A stretch of 64,000 nucleotides of DNA, taken from NCBI GenBank assembly GCA_964017145.1, contig OZ024850.1:2457618-2521617 (forward strand), written 5' to 3'. Positions 35,401-45,846 of this stretch are shown piece by piece. Within the stretch, counting starts at the first letter, position 1, and the number at the start of each line of letters is the position of its first letter. Source of the DNA: Agrocybe praecox. Taxonomy: Eukaryota > Basidiomycota > Agaricomycetes > Agaricales > Agrocybaceae. Below the pieces are notes generated by a model, which did no database searches, was not told where the DNA came from, and worked only from the letters and a program-made list of their open reading frames with translations. Position numbers and translations under genes: made by a program.

Positions 35401-36320
35401 CGTTCTTTCAAGGCGCCTCGCATAGGATATGTCCACTTCGGAAGATCTCGATGCGGCTCGCAGTGTTTGAATCTCCTTTGCGCTTGCCATACTAATTCGT
35501 TTGCGCGCGGCAAGCTTGCAGACTGGACGGAGGGCATCAGGATGCTCGTGTGCGTAAAATCGTTTGTCAAATACTGATGGCAGAATACGAGGTAATACGA
35601 GAATCGGCAACAAGTGTCACCGGTTCACCGGTCCCCCCATCACAACATCTAATCTAATCTTATCAACGTATTAGAACCTAAATCCATAAATAGTTCAAGT
35701 TGTTGGTGACTAGGACGAAACGCGCCTATTTATGTCCGGAGACTTCAAATTTGGTGGGCCCTGAAGAAGCCGTAATGTCAGTATTTACGAAAATCTGTGA
35801 CGTTGAAAATTACTGACACGTCAAAATCTTAAGCAGAAAAGTCGTGTTTTTCAGTTTTTCAGTTATGTTTTTTGCAGTGCGTGATAAAGGTAAAAGTTGA
35901 ACTTGAACTTGGGTCATCATACACGGTATAGGGATATACAAGTTGTGGAGGTCCATTCATAAGTCGAGAGGGGTTACAAGAGTCATGCGATGACTTCGGC
36001 CACCAGGCTGGTCAGTTGAAATATGTGTCGCACCAATGTCGCACTAGTAAGTATGAATATTGAGGGATGATCGCCGCTGCTCCGGTATGATATGATCTTT
36101 ATTAGATATACGAGATACATAATTGAGGTGTTACATACATTCCATTTTACATGAGGCCTGGACGTCAGGTTTCAAACCCCTCCTTACTTACATACATACC
36201 TCCAAGCGATTCAAACGGATTGCCGCCCACGTCATTTAATGTTTTACAGAACTTAATTGAAAACCTGAAGAGGTTCGGATTCCCGGTGCGATGTTGCGCA
36301 CTTCCCTGAGTTTTCTTGAG
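35401..36320. other. Divergent intergenic region between SDR-A and ABM2
   Basis: The first ~300 bp (to about 35700) are homologous to the upstream region of SDR-C (41840-42230). The rest shows no gene. ATCTAATCTAATCTTATC lies at about 35646-35663. Confidence 0.5.
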
Positions 36321-36326
36321 TATAAA
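36321..36326 (+). promoter_or_regulatory. TATA box of ABM2
   Basis: TATAAA in the context TTGAGTATAAAGAGGCGC, 86 bp upstream of the ATG at 36407. Confidence 0.55.
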
Positions 36327-36406
36327 GAGGCGCTCATAAATCATAGTAAATACGCACATTTGACTTTGATTCTTCCTTTTCATCAGCGCTCGCTCTCTCC
36401 AAAATA

Positions 36407-37139
36407 ATGTCTATTATCGAATTATTCGCTTTCACTGCTTCCAACGCACTCCTTGCAGACGTTACGGCGTCTAGCAGTGTTCTTAATTATCTTAGAGGAT
36501 CCGAGGGATGCTCTCGAGCAATGCTTGGATATGCCATTGAGGACAGCACTCGAGCATACCTACTCTCCAGTGAGTTTAACTCCTTCACCGTTGCATCCAG
36601 CTTATTTATTTCGTTGACAAGGCTGGGACGCATACCCTCAATGCGAAATTGCGACCACCAACCCCAAGTTCCGTTCTCTATTGCAACCTCTTTTGGTTGA
36701 TGGGAGCCTCGAGACCTTCAGCCACGTCTTGTCCAATGACGACTGCACGCCGGCACTCAAAGCCCCTTTGACGGAAATCAGCACCTTCAAGATGAAGGTC
36801 CCGCAACCCGCAATACAAGACGAAATGGACTCAATTATCGGCGAGATCAAGACTCATACTCCTCGTGCGGTGGGGATTCATGCGCCTATCGTTTGGGGTC
36901 GTCCTGGTGCAGACAAGAGCGCGCCTTCCGTCATGCTGATTGGATGGAATAAAGTGGATGTAAGTTTGAATTTTCGCGTGCCTCGATAAATTCGTTTCAA
37001 ATCAAACCTCTGACACGACTTTCGTTTCTCTCAGGATCACTGGAATGCAAATAAACTCGTTCCTGTGGACTCGTTAATCGAGAAACTGTTCACTCTTGTT
37101 GACATCAAAGTCATGCACATCACTTGGTCCACAATCTAA
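36407..37139 (+). CDS. ABM-like dimeric alpha/beta-barrel protein 2 (diverged)
   Basis: Diverged member of the local ABM family; no function assigned. Starts MSIIELFAFTASNALLADVT, with LNYLRGSEGCSRAMLGYAIE corresponding to the 'YLK..DGC' region of its paralogues. An intron at about 36571-36622 precedes SWDAYPQCEIATTNPKF, which stands where the others have VWE.YEHHK. The second half contains APLTEISTFKMKVPQPAIQD and IHAPIVWGRPGADKSAPSVM, like the APITEILIL and YTPVASGP blocks of ABM4. The last exon (from about 37035) ends IDIK-type residues VDIKVMHITWSTI. Three exons, with intron positions roughly matching ABM3 and ABM4. Convergent with SDR-B. Confidence 0.68.
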
Positions 37140-37342
37140 AAAATATCTTTCTTATTTCCAAATCTCATGTTTTGTTAGTAATGTTCGATTCTTACCTGGT
37201 ACTAATCTCATGTAATGTTCAATTGTAATGTCTATAGTAGTACGACCTGTGATATGTAGAACCCTAATTTTTTAATAATTATCTATATTAATAGTAACGG
37301 GCATCAAATAGACATCAATACATGCCTGTAAAGAAAACGATA

Positions 37343-38899
37343 TTATATGTCCCGTATTTGTGCCTCCAACCAGTTCCATAGTTCTTCGCCCATGCTTGAG
37401 TCTCGTGTATGAGGGTTGGCCTTCCCCTGGCGCGCCCATGGGATGAGGTACTAGACCATGATTGCAAGAGGACATTAGCGCCCTCTTCATGACTGAGCCG
37501 AAAATACTCACTTTTCCATTCATCTCCAAAGCTTCAGGCATCGTTCCGGCGTACAAGGGGGTTAAGGCACCGTACCTGACGGGATATAAATTAAACACGA
37601 TACTCTGTTGATGTGCTCAGCAGAAAACGCAATGTGATATGGAATTTATAAATACATACTGTAATAGCACGATCGAGTTTCGAAAAGTCTCGCATGATAT
37701 CTGAGGCCAAGTTGCCAGGGTTGACCGATATCGAGATAATACCTTGGTCGCCGTACCTCCGCGCAAGCTCGTTTGAGAAGAGAATATTGGCCTGCGTTAG
37801 CAGAAAAGATGTTTAAATATACGCACACCACAGACAGCAGTGAGTATAAAATTATTGTTGTTGTTATTATGAAAGTACGCACAAATTTACTCTCGGTGTA
37901 CAGATCGACAGGAGCTACTTTCTTTTTCTTTTTCTTCTTGTTGATCTGCACGGAAGCCTCCGAAACTTTATCAACCTCCTCTTTGTCATCCGCGGTCGTA
38001 CCCCCTAATCTTTCGTAATGAATCGAATCGCCAAATTGCGACATGACGCTCGAGAGGTTTATGATCCTTGCTTTTCCTTTTCCTACTCCCTCTGTCGATT
38101 TAGCGCCAGCGAGCAGGTGTGGAAGGAGAAGTTTAGTGAGATAAAAATGACCTGTCGACAATTGTTTAGTACACGACTAGAGCGCTGGACGGCGGGGCGT
38201 ACCTAAGACGTTTGTAGCAAAAGGTTGACTGTATCCTTGCGCAGATTTTTCGTTTAGAGTTTGTACGACTACACCTCTGTCAAATAATATCTAGATTCTA
38301 ATGCAGGTAGATAATCGCACAGCAAAAAGACTTACGCGTTGTTGAATAAAACATGCAACATAGTTTCCTTCCTATGTAATTTGTAGCGTAAATGTCAACG
38401 CATTCATTTGTGTTGTGTATATTCTATAAATAGACCACAACGTACCTCATAAATTCTTCAGCAGCCTCCCTGATGCTCTTTAAATCCGATAGATCCAGAC
38501 GGAGAAAGTGTACATCATCTTTCCCCGTGGCTGATTTTAGTTCCTCGATAGCCTGTGTCGCTTTTGGCACGTCGCGCGATGCGATGTACACTTTTGCATT
38601 ATGTGATAGGAGTGCCTGGGTGTATGTTTGATATTTTAGGGTATCTCGGAAAGGTTTAGAACCGTAAGTGTAGGCGTACCTTAGCTGTCTCTTTGCCTAT
38701 GCCTGAGCGGTGGGGAGAAATGTTTTGTATGGATAGTCAGTGCCAGTTGGGAGTCGTACTAATGGAAAGCGAGGAAGATCATACCTGTGTTTGCTCCAGT
38801 AACGATCACAACCTGGCCTTTTAGGTTCGGAATATCGTTGATGGTGAACTTGGATTTAGGAGGGTAAGTTTCGTTGAGGAATGAGAAGAAGGCGCCCAT
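37343..38899 (-). CDS. Short-chain dehydrogenase SDR-B
   Basis: Third, more distant member of the SDR set. Starts [39 protein letters not shown] and continues, as SDR-A does, through a tiny exon completing [19 protein letters not shown] residues, [19 protein letters not shown] and [20 protein letters not shown] residues follow. [20 protein letters not shown] and [20 protein letters not shown] come next. Between that Ser region and the active-site YTESK there is an insertion with [18 protein letters not shown], a run of seven lysines not present in SDR-A or SDR-C. The end is [20 protein letters not shown] and [15 protein letters not shown]. Active-site Ser, Tyr and Lys are all present. Confidence 0.82.
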
Positions 38900-39800
38900 G
38901 CTTGGACAGTAGTCGACGATGTGGCACGGAGATGTAGCAAGGAAAGCGGGCTGAGGGGGGAGAACAGCGAAAAGGGAGAGTACCCTACAAGGATACGAGA
39001 GAAATAAGAGGTCAGCCCAAGAAAAGGGAAGAGACAAAGTCGGACATGGATGAGGATGTGTACGTTACTTATGTACATGTTTGCATTTTGACACCTTGCT
39101 TTGTGCAGTTACTCATCACGTCCGAGAGAACCTGGACCAAATGTATCTTTGGCGATATGCTTTTAATTTCCACCACGACGCCGAAAAATGAGCTCTGTAA
39201 CGACTTGCATGGTTTTCATTTAAATACCTTCTGTCGTAACATTGACCATGATATGCATACGTGGAGGTGTATTGAAGCCAGTGGTATCTTTATCTTTTTC
39301 TATTGCTTGCGGTGATGCATTCCCACCACCTTCTCTTCATTTAATAGCCAGGACATTAACCTTGGGCAGTTACATGTGATACGAGTTTCTTTGATCAATT
39401 CGAGAGATAAGTGGTAAAAGAAGGCCAGTTGCGTTGGTCCTGAAATTTCGAAAAACCATGCAAACAGACCACAACACAACTTCGGACGTGACATCCATCA
39501 TCAACGGACCTCGAAATCAACACTCGCTATCACCACCTCTCGACTCCTTTCTTTTTCTTTTCTCTAGTCTATTCACTATACAAAGCTTTCGAGCACGCGC
39601 TCCCGGCGATTCCCGCCTTACTTCGCAATGCACAAGCCGAATTCAGCTCAATGCCTCGTCATCGTTTCGCATTTGGACAACTATGTACCTTTTTATTCTT
39701 TACCTAAAACATTGATAGGAGTTATATCCCTACAGTACATTACAGGCCTCGAGGGCCACGAAATATAACTAGATTCCCTCTCCAAATTTCGAATTTCGTG
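38900..39800. other. Intergenic upstream of SDR-B
   Basis: No gene seen. Short ORFs (39046-39315, 39434-39715) lack coding character. Confidence 0.4.
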
Positions 39801-39814
39801 TCACTGGTGTGGTT

Positions 39815-39879
39815 GTGTTTTGGCACGGCCATCCGGGCAGTGCGGGCACCGGGGCAAGGGAGTGGCCGTGCTGTTCAAA
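39815..39879. repeat. GC-rich imperfect hairpin
   Basis: GGCACGGCCA at about 39821-39830 is complementary to TGGCCGTGC at about 39863-39871, around a GC-rich loop. The flanks TTTTGG and TTCAAAA extend the symmetry weakly. It stands out against AT-rich surroundings. Confidence 0.5.
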
Positions 39880-39920
39880 ATAGTGGCTGCAAGCTCACCT
39901 TGACCGCGCTCCCCCGGTGC

Positions 39921-40105
39921 GGATCAAATAGACGCGCGTTGTGTCCTGACCCTGACTTCTAGAACTTCGCACATAGCCCTATATTACTTCTGCGTGTCCA
40001 ACATCCAACATCTATCATGGAGAAACTCTCGGAATATTCCAAGGCCCACCGTGTATCCAAAGCTTTAGCGGTCGACAATCCGCTCGGTCTTCAAGGGAAC
40101 GACGC
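39921..40105. repeat. Degenerate direct repeat, left copy
   Basis: Shares ordered blocks with 42372-42597: ACGCGYGTTGT, CTAGAACTTC, TCCAACATC and CTCGGYCWTCAAGGGAA followed by CGTCGCG. Gaps between blocks differ in size. The pair lies on either side of the SDR-C duplication block. Confidence 0.45.
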
Positions 40106-40110
40106 GTCGC

Positions 40111-40270
40111 GCCCGATAACGTTGTCGATATTAGCGCCAGGTGTTTTAGATAGGGTTCGTGTTCTCAATTCCTTTCTAAAGGGAAGGAGTATGAGGATGG
40201 TATTGAGTTGATTTCGAGACAATCTAGATTTCTTAAAGAGGGAAGTTTGCCTATTGAAGGAAGGAATGAT
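40111..40270 (-). pseudogene. Fragment of the TPR/F-box/LRR gene
   Basis: Aligns to 32708-32876, for example CCCGATAAcgTTGTCGATAT..GGTGTTTTAGATaGGGTTCG and GGAAGTTTGCCTATTGAAgG. It covers only an LRR segment, has point changes and small indels, and joins directly to sequence matching the spacer 3' of SDR-A (about 33885 on). It is a relic carried with the SDR duplication. Confidence 0.75.
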
Positions 40271-40355
40271 TTTAAGCGAGACAGAGTAATGTAATAAATA
40301 CAGAAAAGTTATATGGGTTGAAATTTGAAAGTTAATTAATAATTGCTAGCTAGTA

Positions 40356-41758
40356 CTAAATGTCTTTAACCTGTTCCTCTAACCACGTCCATAGTTCATT
40401 ACCTAGTTTCGTATCTGCGGCCACAGGATTTGCGGGTCCAACACGCGCCCAGGGAATTAAGTACTATATGTAAATTGTTGAATAAGAATTGCGGGTATGT
40501 ATATCTGAAAGTGAAGGCCTACCTTCCCATTTAAATTGGCTCCTTCTGCCGATGTTCCAGCGTAAAGCTGAGTTAGGGCACCGAATGGCGTCGGATACAA
40601 AATGTTTTTCTGTGGTGAATGAGTGATTAAATAAACGTCGCGCTTGGATAAGAACAATACTACACACAATCAAAAAGCGCTCAATCGAGCTCATGTTACG
40701 CTGAAGATCTGATTGTAAGTTTCCCGGGTTAAGAGAGGTTGAAACTATCCCCTGGTCGCCATATCTACGTGCCAGCTCGTTGGAAAACACGACGTTACCC
40801 TGAGCAGCACGGGGGAATTTAGCATTTTTGAAAAAGGAAAAGGAATCAACCAGGGTGGTACGCACGAGCTTGCTTTGACCATACAAAATGAATGGCCTTG
40901 TCTTCTTGCGTTTTTCTGAATCCTTGAAGGTATCGAATTGCAATTTGTTCACAAGGCCAGAGGCCGAAGATGAAGTATTCACTACGCGGGCTTTACCATC
41001 AGGACTCGACTTGGCCCCAGCGAGAAGATTTGGTAGTAGTAACGTGGTAAAAAAGAAATGGCCTGTCCAATTATACAGAGTTAAGACACATGAACATGGA
41101 GCAAAGTTGAGCCATACATACCCAGAACGTTAGTTCCGAATTGAAGATCGTAACCCTGAGCCGTGACTTGGTCCATGGGAGGTACCATTACACCACTAAC
41201 TCGTACTTTAGATAGTTGAACAAACAGTCTTGAGAAAGAAAGATAACGCACGCGTTGTTGAATAAGATATGGAGCTCTTTCTCTTTGCTAATTATTTTTT
41301 ATCGTCAATGACACAATGATGCGTTAGGAAAAGTCAAGACACACCTTTGAAACTCCTCCGATGACTTCTTGATGGCTGGTAAATCTGACAAGTCAAGCTT
41401 GAGAAATAAGCCCTCTTTGCCTGTAGCCTCTTTCAATTCTTGGATTGCTTTCTCTCCTTTGTCCTGACTTCTGCAAGCGATGTACACTTTTGCGTTGTGG
41501 GATAACAGGGCCTATCCGAATGATCAGTTAGTCGATAATATCATTACAGTGTGCAATGTATGCCTCACCTTCGCGGTTTCTTTCCCTATGCCTACGTCAC
41601 GCAGTGAGAAAATTTTATGTACAATATGGTAATGGACACAAACCTGTGTTGGCACCGGTGACAATGACGACTTTTCCAGCCAAGTCTGGAATATCTTCCA
41701 CATTAAACTTCGACTTTGGGGGGAAGGCTTCACTGAGGCTCTGTCTTATAGAGGGCAT
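40356..41758 (-). CDS. Short-chain dehydrogenase SDR-C, recent copy of SDR-A
   Basis: Same exon layout and nearly the same protein as SDR-A, with changes such as LPAIKK for [20 protein letters not shown] for [14 protein letters not shown] for PFVLYGQSK, and [18 protein letters not shown] for [43 protein letters not shown] and YGQSKL are all intact. The frame is open in every exon I checked, so it looks functional. The intron sequences have diverged more than the exons, including small deletions (the intron at 41190-41205 has lost GGTCAACTTA relative to SDR-A). This suggests selection on the protein. Confidence 0.87.
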
Positions 41759-41827
41759 AGCGGTCGGGTATTGAGATGGGGAAAAGTCGTTGGGTATTGA
41801 GTTGGGTTGCTCGTGTCGACTGTGAGC

Positions 41828-41837
41828 CTATTTATGT
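41828..41837 (-). promoter_or_regulatory. TATA-like element of SDR-C
   Basis: ACATAAATAG, conserved in sequence and position (about 70 bp) with the SDR-A promoter. Confidence 0.5.
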
Positions 41838-42371
41838 TGTATCATGTTGGTTGATGTCATTTGTGAGAAAATACGGTTTCTGAGAGAGTTGTGCCTTGGG
41901 AAAGGAAACACGACGGCATATGATATGTGCACTTGGAAAGCGCCTCGCAGTGTTTGGTGTTGAATCTCTTTTGTGTCTGCCATACTAATTCGTGTGTGTG
42001 GCAAGCTTGCCGAGATGACGAGTGTAGTGGCACCGAAGTCGACGGGAGCCATCAGGATACTCAAAACTTATAGCAGATACTGCGCAGTGCGAGGTCAACG
42101 TTCTACTCCGGAGTCGGCAACATGTGTCACCCTTCCCATCATAATATTCCCATCATGATGATAAGCGCAAGCTAAATATATCTTATCTTATCTTATCTTT
42201 TCACTGAGAGGACCTAAATCTATAAACTGGGACATACGTATTCTGTATATAGGTCGTAGAGGCCTACTCATAAGTCAAGAGTTGAGTACATACGTGAAGT
42301 ATATTTTGTTGATAAGCTGCTAACAGAAATTCATCTTCTTCGGGCCTTGAAAGCCACATGAAGGATTTCCG
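41838..42371. other. SDR-C upstream region, end of the duplicated block
   Basis: Homologous to 35401-35700 up to about 42230, including CATACTAATTCG and GGCAAGCTTGC. Contains a (TATCT)n microsatellite at about 42179-42199. Confidence 0.6.
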
Positions 42372-42597
42372 CCGCGTCCGATTGCGTACACGCGTGTTGT
42401 TTCCCGACTCCTAGAACTTCATCTTGGTCCTCAACTAGATAACTAAATTTCTTCGTCGCCTCCAACGTCCAACATCAATCCTGAGGGGATCTGGGCAGAA
42501 ATAATTTCAACTACACCGCGCACAGCAGGCTTTTCTTTTGTTACCATTCGCCAATCGTGGCTCGGCCATCAAGGGAATGGGCCGACACGTCGCGTCT
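42372..42597. repeat. Degenerate direct repeat, right copy
   Basis: Partner of 39921-40105; see that entry for the shared blocks. Confidence 0.45.
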
Positions 42598-43013
42598 TGA
42601 ATGTAAGTAGATTGTAATCGCAGTGCCTTGCTTTCAAATATCTCTGGAGGCAACTCTGAATGCTTACTTACCATGCTAAAGCAGACGGGCTGGTACCAGG
42701 CCCAGGTACCGACAGCACCAAGTAATCCAGAATCTAAACAGTACAATATTACTACTCAATGTTCAATATTTTCTTTCACCACTGGCCTTACAGTGAGTTA
42801 TAAAACGCAGCCGCTAATAATGCGTTATTGGGATAGGAAATCACAACCACAACCAGTCTTACTCGCTTATCTAGGAGGACCCTTAGTCAAGCTTTTAGGA
42901 AGATGCGGTATGGTGATTACCAACACTACTACTAGCCGAGTCCCTTTGTGATCATGAGTGCTTTAAATCTTGCACCCAGAACCTGACTAATAAACGGTAC
43001 TCACTGTATCCCA
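42598..43013. other. Intergenic upstream of ABM3
   Basis: No convincing gene. Small ORFs on both strands at 42507-42951 have no matching splice partners. Confidence 0.35.
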
Positions 43014-43019
43014 TATAAA
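43014..43019 (+). promoter_or_regulatory. TATA box of ABM3
   Basis: TATAAA in CCCATATAAAGGATTTC, 63 bp upstream of the ATG at 43077. Confidence 0.55.
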
Positions 43020-43076
43020 GGATTTCAGACTCCTAGAAGAAACCTACTAACAAGCTCAAACTCTTAATCTTACCCA

Positions 43077-43943
43077 ATGCCTGTCATCGAAATAACCTCC
43101 TGGCCTGCGTCCGAAGCATACCTCGCCGACCACAAAGTCATACTTCCAGGCATCGAGTATCTGAAGGCGGTTGATGGGTACATTAGGTAGGCACCTCATT
43201 CTTGGTGTATTGTTTATCTATCACTTACCCAATTTCATGTCGTTCCAGTTCTTACTCAGGTCTTGTCGAGGAAGATGGCAAGACGGTGTACTTGTTGACT
43301 GGTACGTCATCTATATCATACACTCAGAGGCGCTCGTTATGATTAAAAATGGAATTCACGTTCCGTTTTGGTACTTATTTACTTATTCATTTACTACCAC
43401 AGTCTGGGAAACCCTTGAACATTGCGAAGCCTTAAAGAAGCGCCCAGGCTACCCATCCGTTCTCGGATTCAACGACTCCATTCAAACCAACGGCAACAAC
43501 AAACCCGTGTTTGACATTGTCGAATTCATCCACGATTTCTACCCAGCGCTCAACGCTCCGTGCACCGAGCTTTTGATATTCGATCTGAAAGAAGGGAAGA
43601 CCCCACAGAACGTATACACCGCGCTGGATGGGACGGCGGTGAGGATCCATGAGGTTGATGCGCGACATGCGCCTGTGGCGTATGGTGAGGCGCTTGAGAG
43701 GGCTGGTAGGAGAGTGTATTCGGTGCTTGGTTGGGATAGTGCAAAGGTGTGCATGTTTTTCTTTTCTTTTTTAATGCAACTACTACGTCCTTCGTCTAAT
43801 CACACTGATACATTATTATTTTCTCTGTATTGTAGTTCCATAGGGAAGTAATGAGCGAACCGCATTTCAAGCCGTGGCTCCAGAAGCTGGTAGACGCTGC
43901 GTCTTTGTCGGCTCTGGTACACATAAGTCTGGAAAAACATTAG
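43077..43943 (+). CDS. ABM-like dimeric alpha/beta-barrel protein 3
   Basis: Close paralogue of ABM1 and ABM4; reaction unknown. Four exons with introns at about 43187-43250, 43303-43402 and 43746-43835. The product is MPVIEITSWPASEAYLADHK, GIEYLKAVDGYISSYSGLVE, EDGKTVYLLTVWETLEHCEA, LKKRPGYPSVLGFNDSIQTN, VFDIVEFIHDFYPALNAPCT, ELLIFDLKEGKTPQNVYTAL, IHEVDARHAPVAYGEALE, VYSVLGWDSAKFHREVMSEP and a short tail, LSALVHISLEKH. Two similar half-domains can be seen, each with a beta-type start and a W-(E/D) segment, consistent with a fused pair of ferredoxin-like folds. Intact. Confidence 0.78.
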
Positions 43944-44030
43944 ATTTGTGGAAGGCGCCAAACTAATCATAAAATAGTGTAAAAATATCGGTGTTACTGT
44001 TGCCATATGACCTCATACATATCTCAGTCC
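43944..44030. other. Spacer before the AATTAATT array
   Basis: 3' flank of ABM3; nothing else seen. Confidence 0.4.
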
Positions 44031-44033
44031 CTA

Positions 44034-44759
44034 AGATTAATTTTACATGGAGATTCCCCATGTCTTGGAATTAATTTTAGGTGAGGGGCTGCGTAGGCAA
44101 ACTACAATTAATACTACCTTGAAGACTTTATGGTTAAGGAAGAGCTGAGTATCTACGTTGGCTCACTGTACACTTAATTGTACTCTCATCCTGAGTTACA
44201 TGGCTGCAGTGGGATTAGTTTTACGGATGAATTAATTCTAGCTGACTCAGAGGTACTGTGGAGAGCTGACCAGTTGTGAAATTAATTTTACCATCCTTCT
44301 CAATTTCGACATAAAGTACATACTATACTAGTAGAATTAATTGTACGCCATTTGCATATCTACCGTCCACATCAACACAACATTCACAGTACCCAAGTAC
44401 CCAAGCATGTGACAGAAGCTGTGACGGCGCCGAAACCACCATCAGCAAGTCGCACAGTTGCACGCTAAGCGCCCAAATGTAAACGAGCGCCTGATACTCA
44501 GGATAGAATTAATTCTATCATTGTGTGTATTATAATCTTACAAAGCTCTACTGTGACCTACAATAGAATTAATTCTACATGATATTCTATGGTTATCTAC
44601 AAGAAGTAAAGAATTAATTTTTATAAGAGCGGATGATCGGTCTTACGCTGCGCACAAGCGGTATATAATAGAATTAATTGTTGGCCTGATCAAGGGATAC
44701 TCGTCTTGAATTAATTTCAACATATGGGGGAAACCCACTGACGTGCAATTAATCAATTA
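44034..44759. repeat. Array of palindromic AATTAATT sites
   Basis: About 13 copies of an AATTAATT core, several degenerate, in about 725 bp. Clear ones start near 44069, 44230, 44280, 44335, 44507, 44567, 44611, 44671, 44708 and 44747; weaker ones are near 44035, 44105, 44174 and 44213. Most carry a flanking TAG on the left and nTAC on the right, so the full site is close to TAGAATTAATTCTA. The copy at 44503-44520 (GATAGAATTAATTCTATC) is a perfect 18-bp palindrome. Spacing is mostly 35-65 bp, with one larger gap (44345-44505). Sequences between sites are unrelated to each other. No ORF crosses the array. Confidence 0.75.
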
Positions 44760-44968
44760 ATGGCTGAGGTACCTGAACCTCATGACTTTCGTGTACGACA
44801 GGTTGCATGGTTCTATCCAGAAATCGACTAGTGCACATCGATCTCTCACGAGATATATGATTGACTGATAAGTATTAAGCCTACCGTCTTCCTGAACTTG
44901 TTTCTTGCTTCCGAATTCCCCCAAGTTTAAACTTTATCTTTGACTTGTAACGTTTAACCTCGATCACG

Positions 44969-45846
44969 ATGCCCATCGTCGAAATAGGAACATGGATACT
45001 AAGCGACGCGTATCTCGCAGATCCGAGTATTATCGAGAAGGGGTTTGAATATCTGAAGAAAACAGATGGCTGTCGAAGGTACGGGGTCAATATTAATTAA
45101 ACGGCAGTATTAGTGTTGCCAAGCTTAAGGCCTTTTGGTTGTACGATCATGCAGCATTTATTGGGGTATTTCCGAACAGCTGAAGCTGGGCGAGAGTAAG
45201 AGGGCATACATATTCATAGGTGGGTTGGTTTCGTCCATCTTATCAGTATTTCATCCGATCAAGTTCTTCTGGTTAACCTCACCTACAAATAGAATGGGAA
45301 ACGTACGAGCACCACAAATCGATCATGGATCTTCCGGGATACCCAGACTTTGTCGGGTTCGTACCTACCATCGGCGGTGGGGCTTCAATGAAGCATGTCG
45401 AGTTTTCTGCAGGGGAAAGCTTTGAGAATTATTTGCGGGCGGTGAATGCGCCTATAACGGAGATTTTGATCTTGGCCGCCAAGAGCGATGAGGGAAAGAC
45501 AGGGGATGATGTGATGAAGGCCGTCGGGCCGCTTGTGGCGATTGTCGAGCGGGTGAATGCGAAGTATACCCCAGTGGCGAGTGGTCCGACGTCGGAGGGC
45601 GGGGGTGATGAGATCGTTGCGCTGGTTGGGTGGGAGAGTCTTAAGGTGAGCGCTTGCAATTGAGCTTTGGATCGCGTTTGGTTTTTCTACTTAATTGGGC
45701 TGATTGTTTTTTTTTTTTTTTTTTTTGCTATATAGCATCATCTTGAGATACTCGCGACTCATCCATCAATGATGGTCTGTGTAAAGCACATCTCTGCCGT
45801 CGCGACGCCCCAGATGGCGCATGCGATTCTGAAGAAAGTTTATTAA
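44969..45846 (+). CDS. ABM-like dimeric alpha/beta-barrel protein 4
   Basis: Fourth local paralogue. Product: MPIVEIGTWILSDAYLADPS, IIEKGFEYLKKTDGCRS, IYWGISEQLKLGESKRAYIF, EWETYEHHKSIMDLPGYPDF, VGFVPTIGGGASMKHVEFSA, AVNAPITEILILAAKSDEGK, VERVNAKYTPVASGPTSEGG, EIVALVGWESLKHHLEILAT, and the end SAVATPQMAHAILKKVY. Introns: about 45079-45151, 45221-45292 and 45645-45736. The last contains a run of about 20 T. It is the most complete version of the WETYEHHK and GWESLKHHLEIL pair, which shows the internal two-fold repeat well. Intact. Confidence 0.78.

Noticed and set aside
42507..42951. Small ORFs on both strands upstream of ABM3
   Set aside because: They overlap the degenerate direct repeat and intergenic DNA and show no coding character.
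44034..44759. CRISPR-like array
   Set aside because: Repeats are only 8-14 bp and degenerate, spacing is irregular, and the window is eukaryotic.
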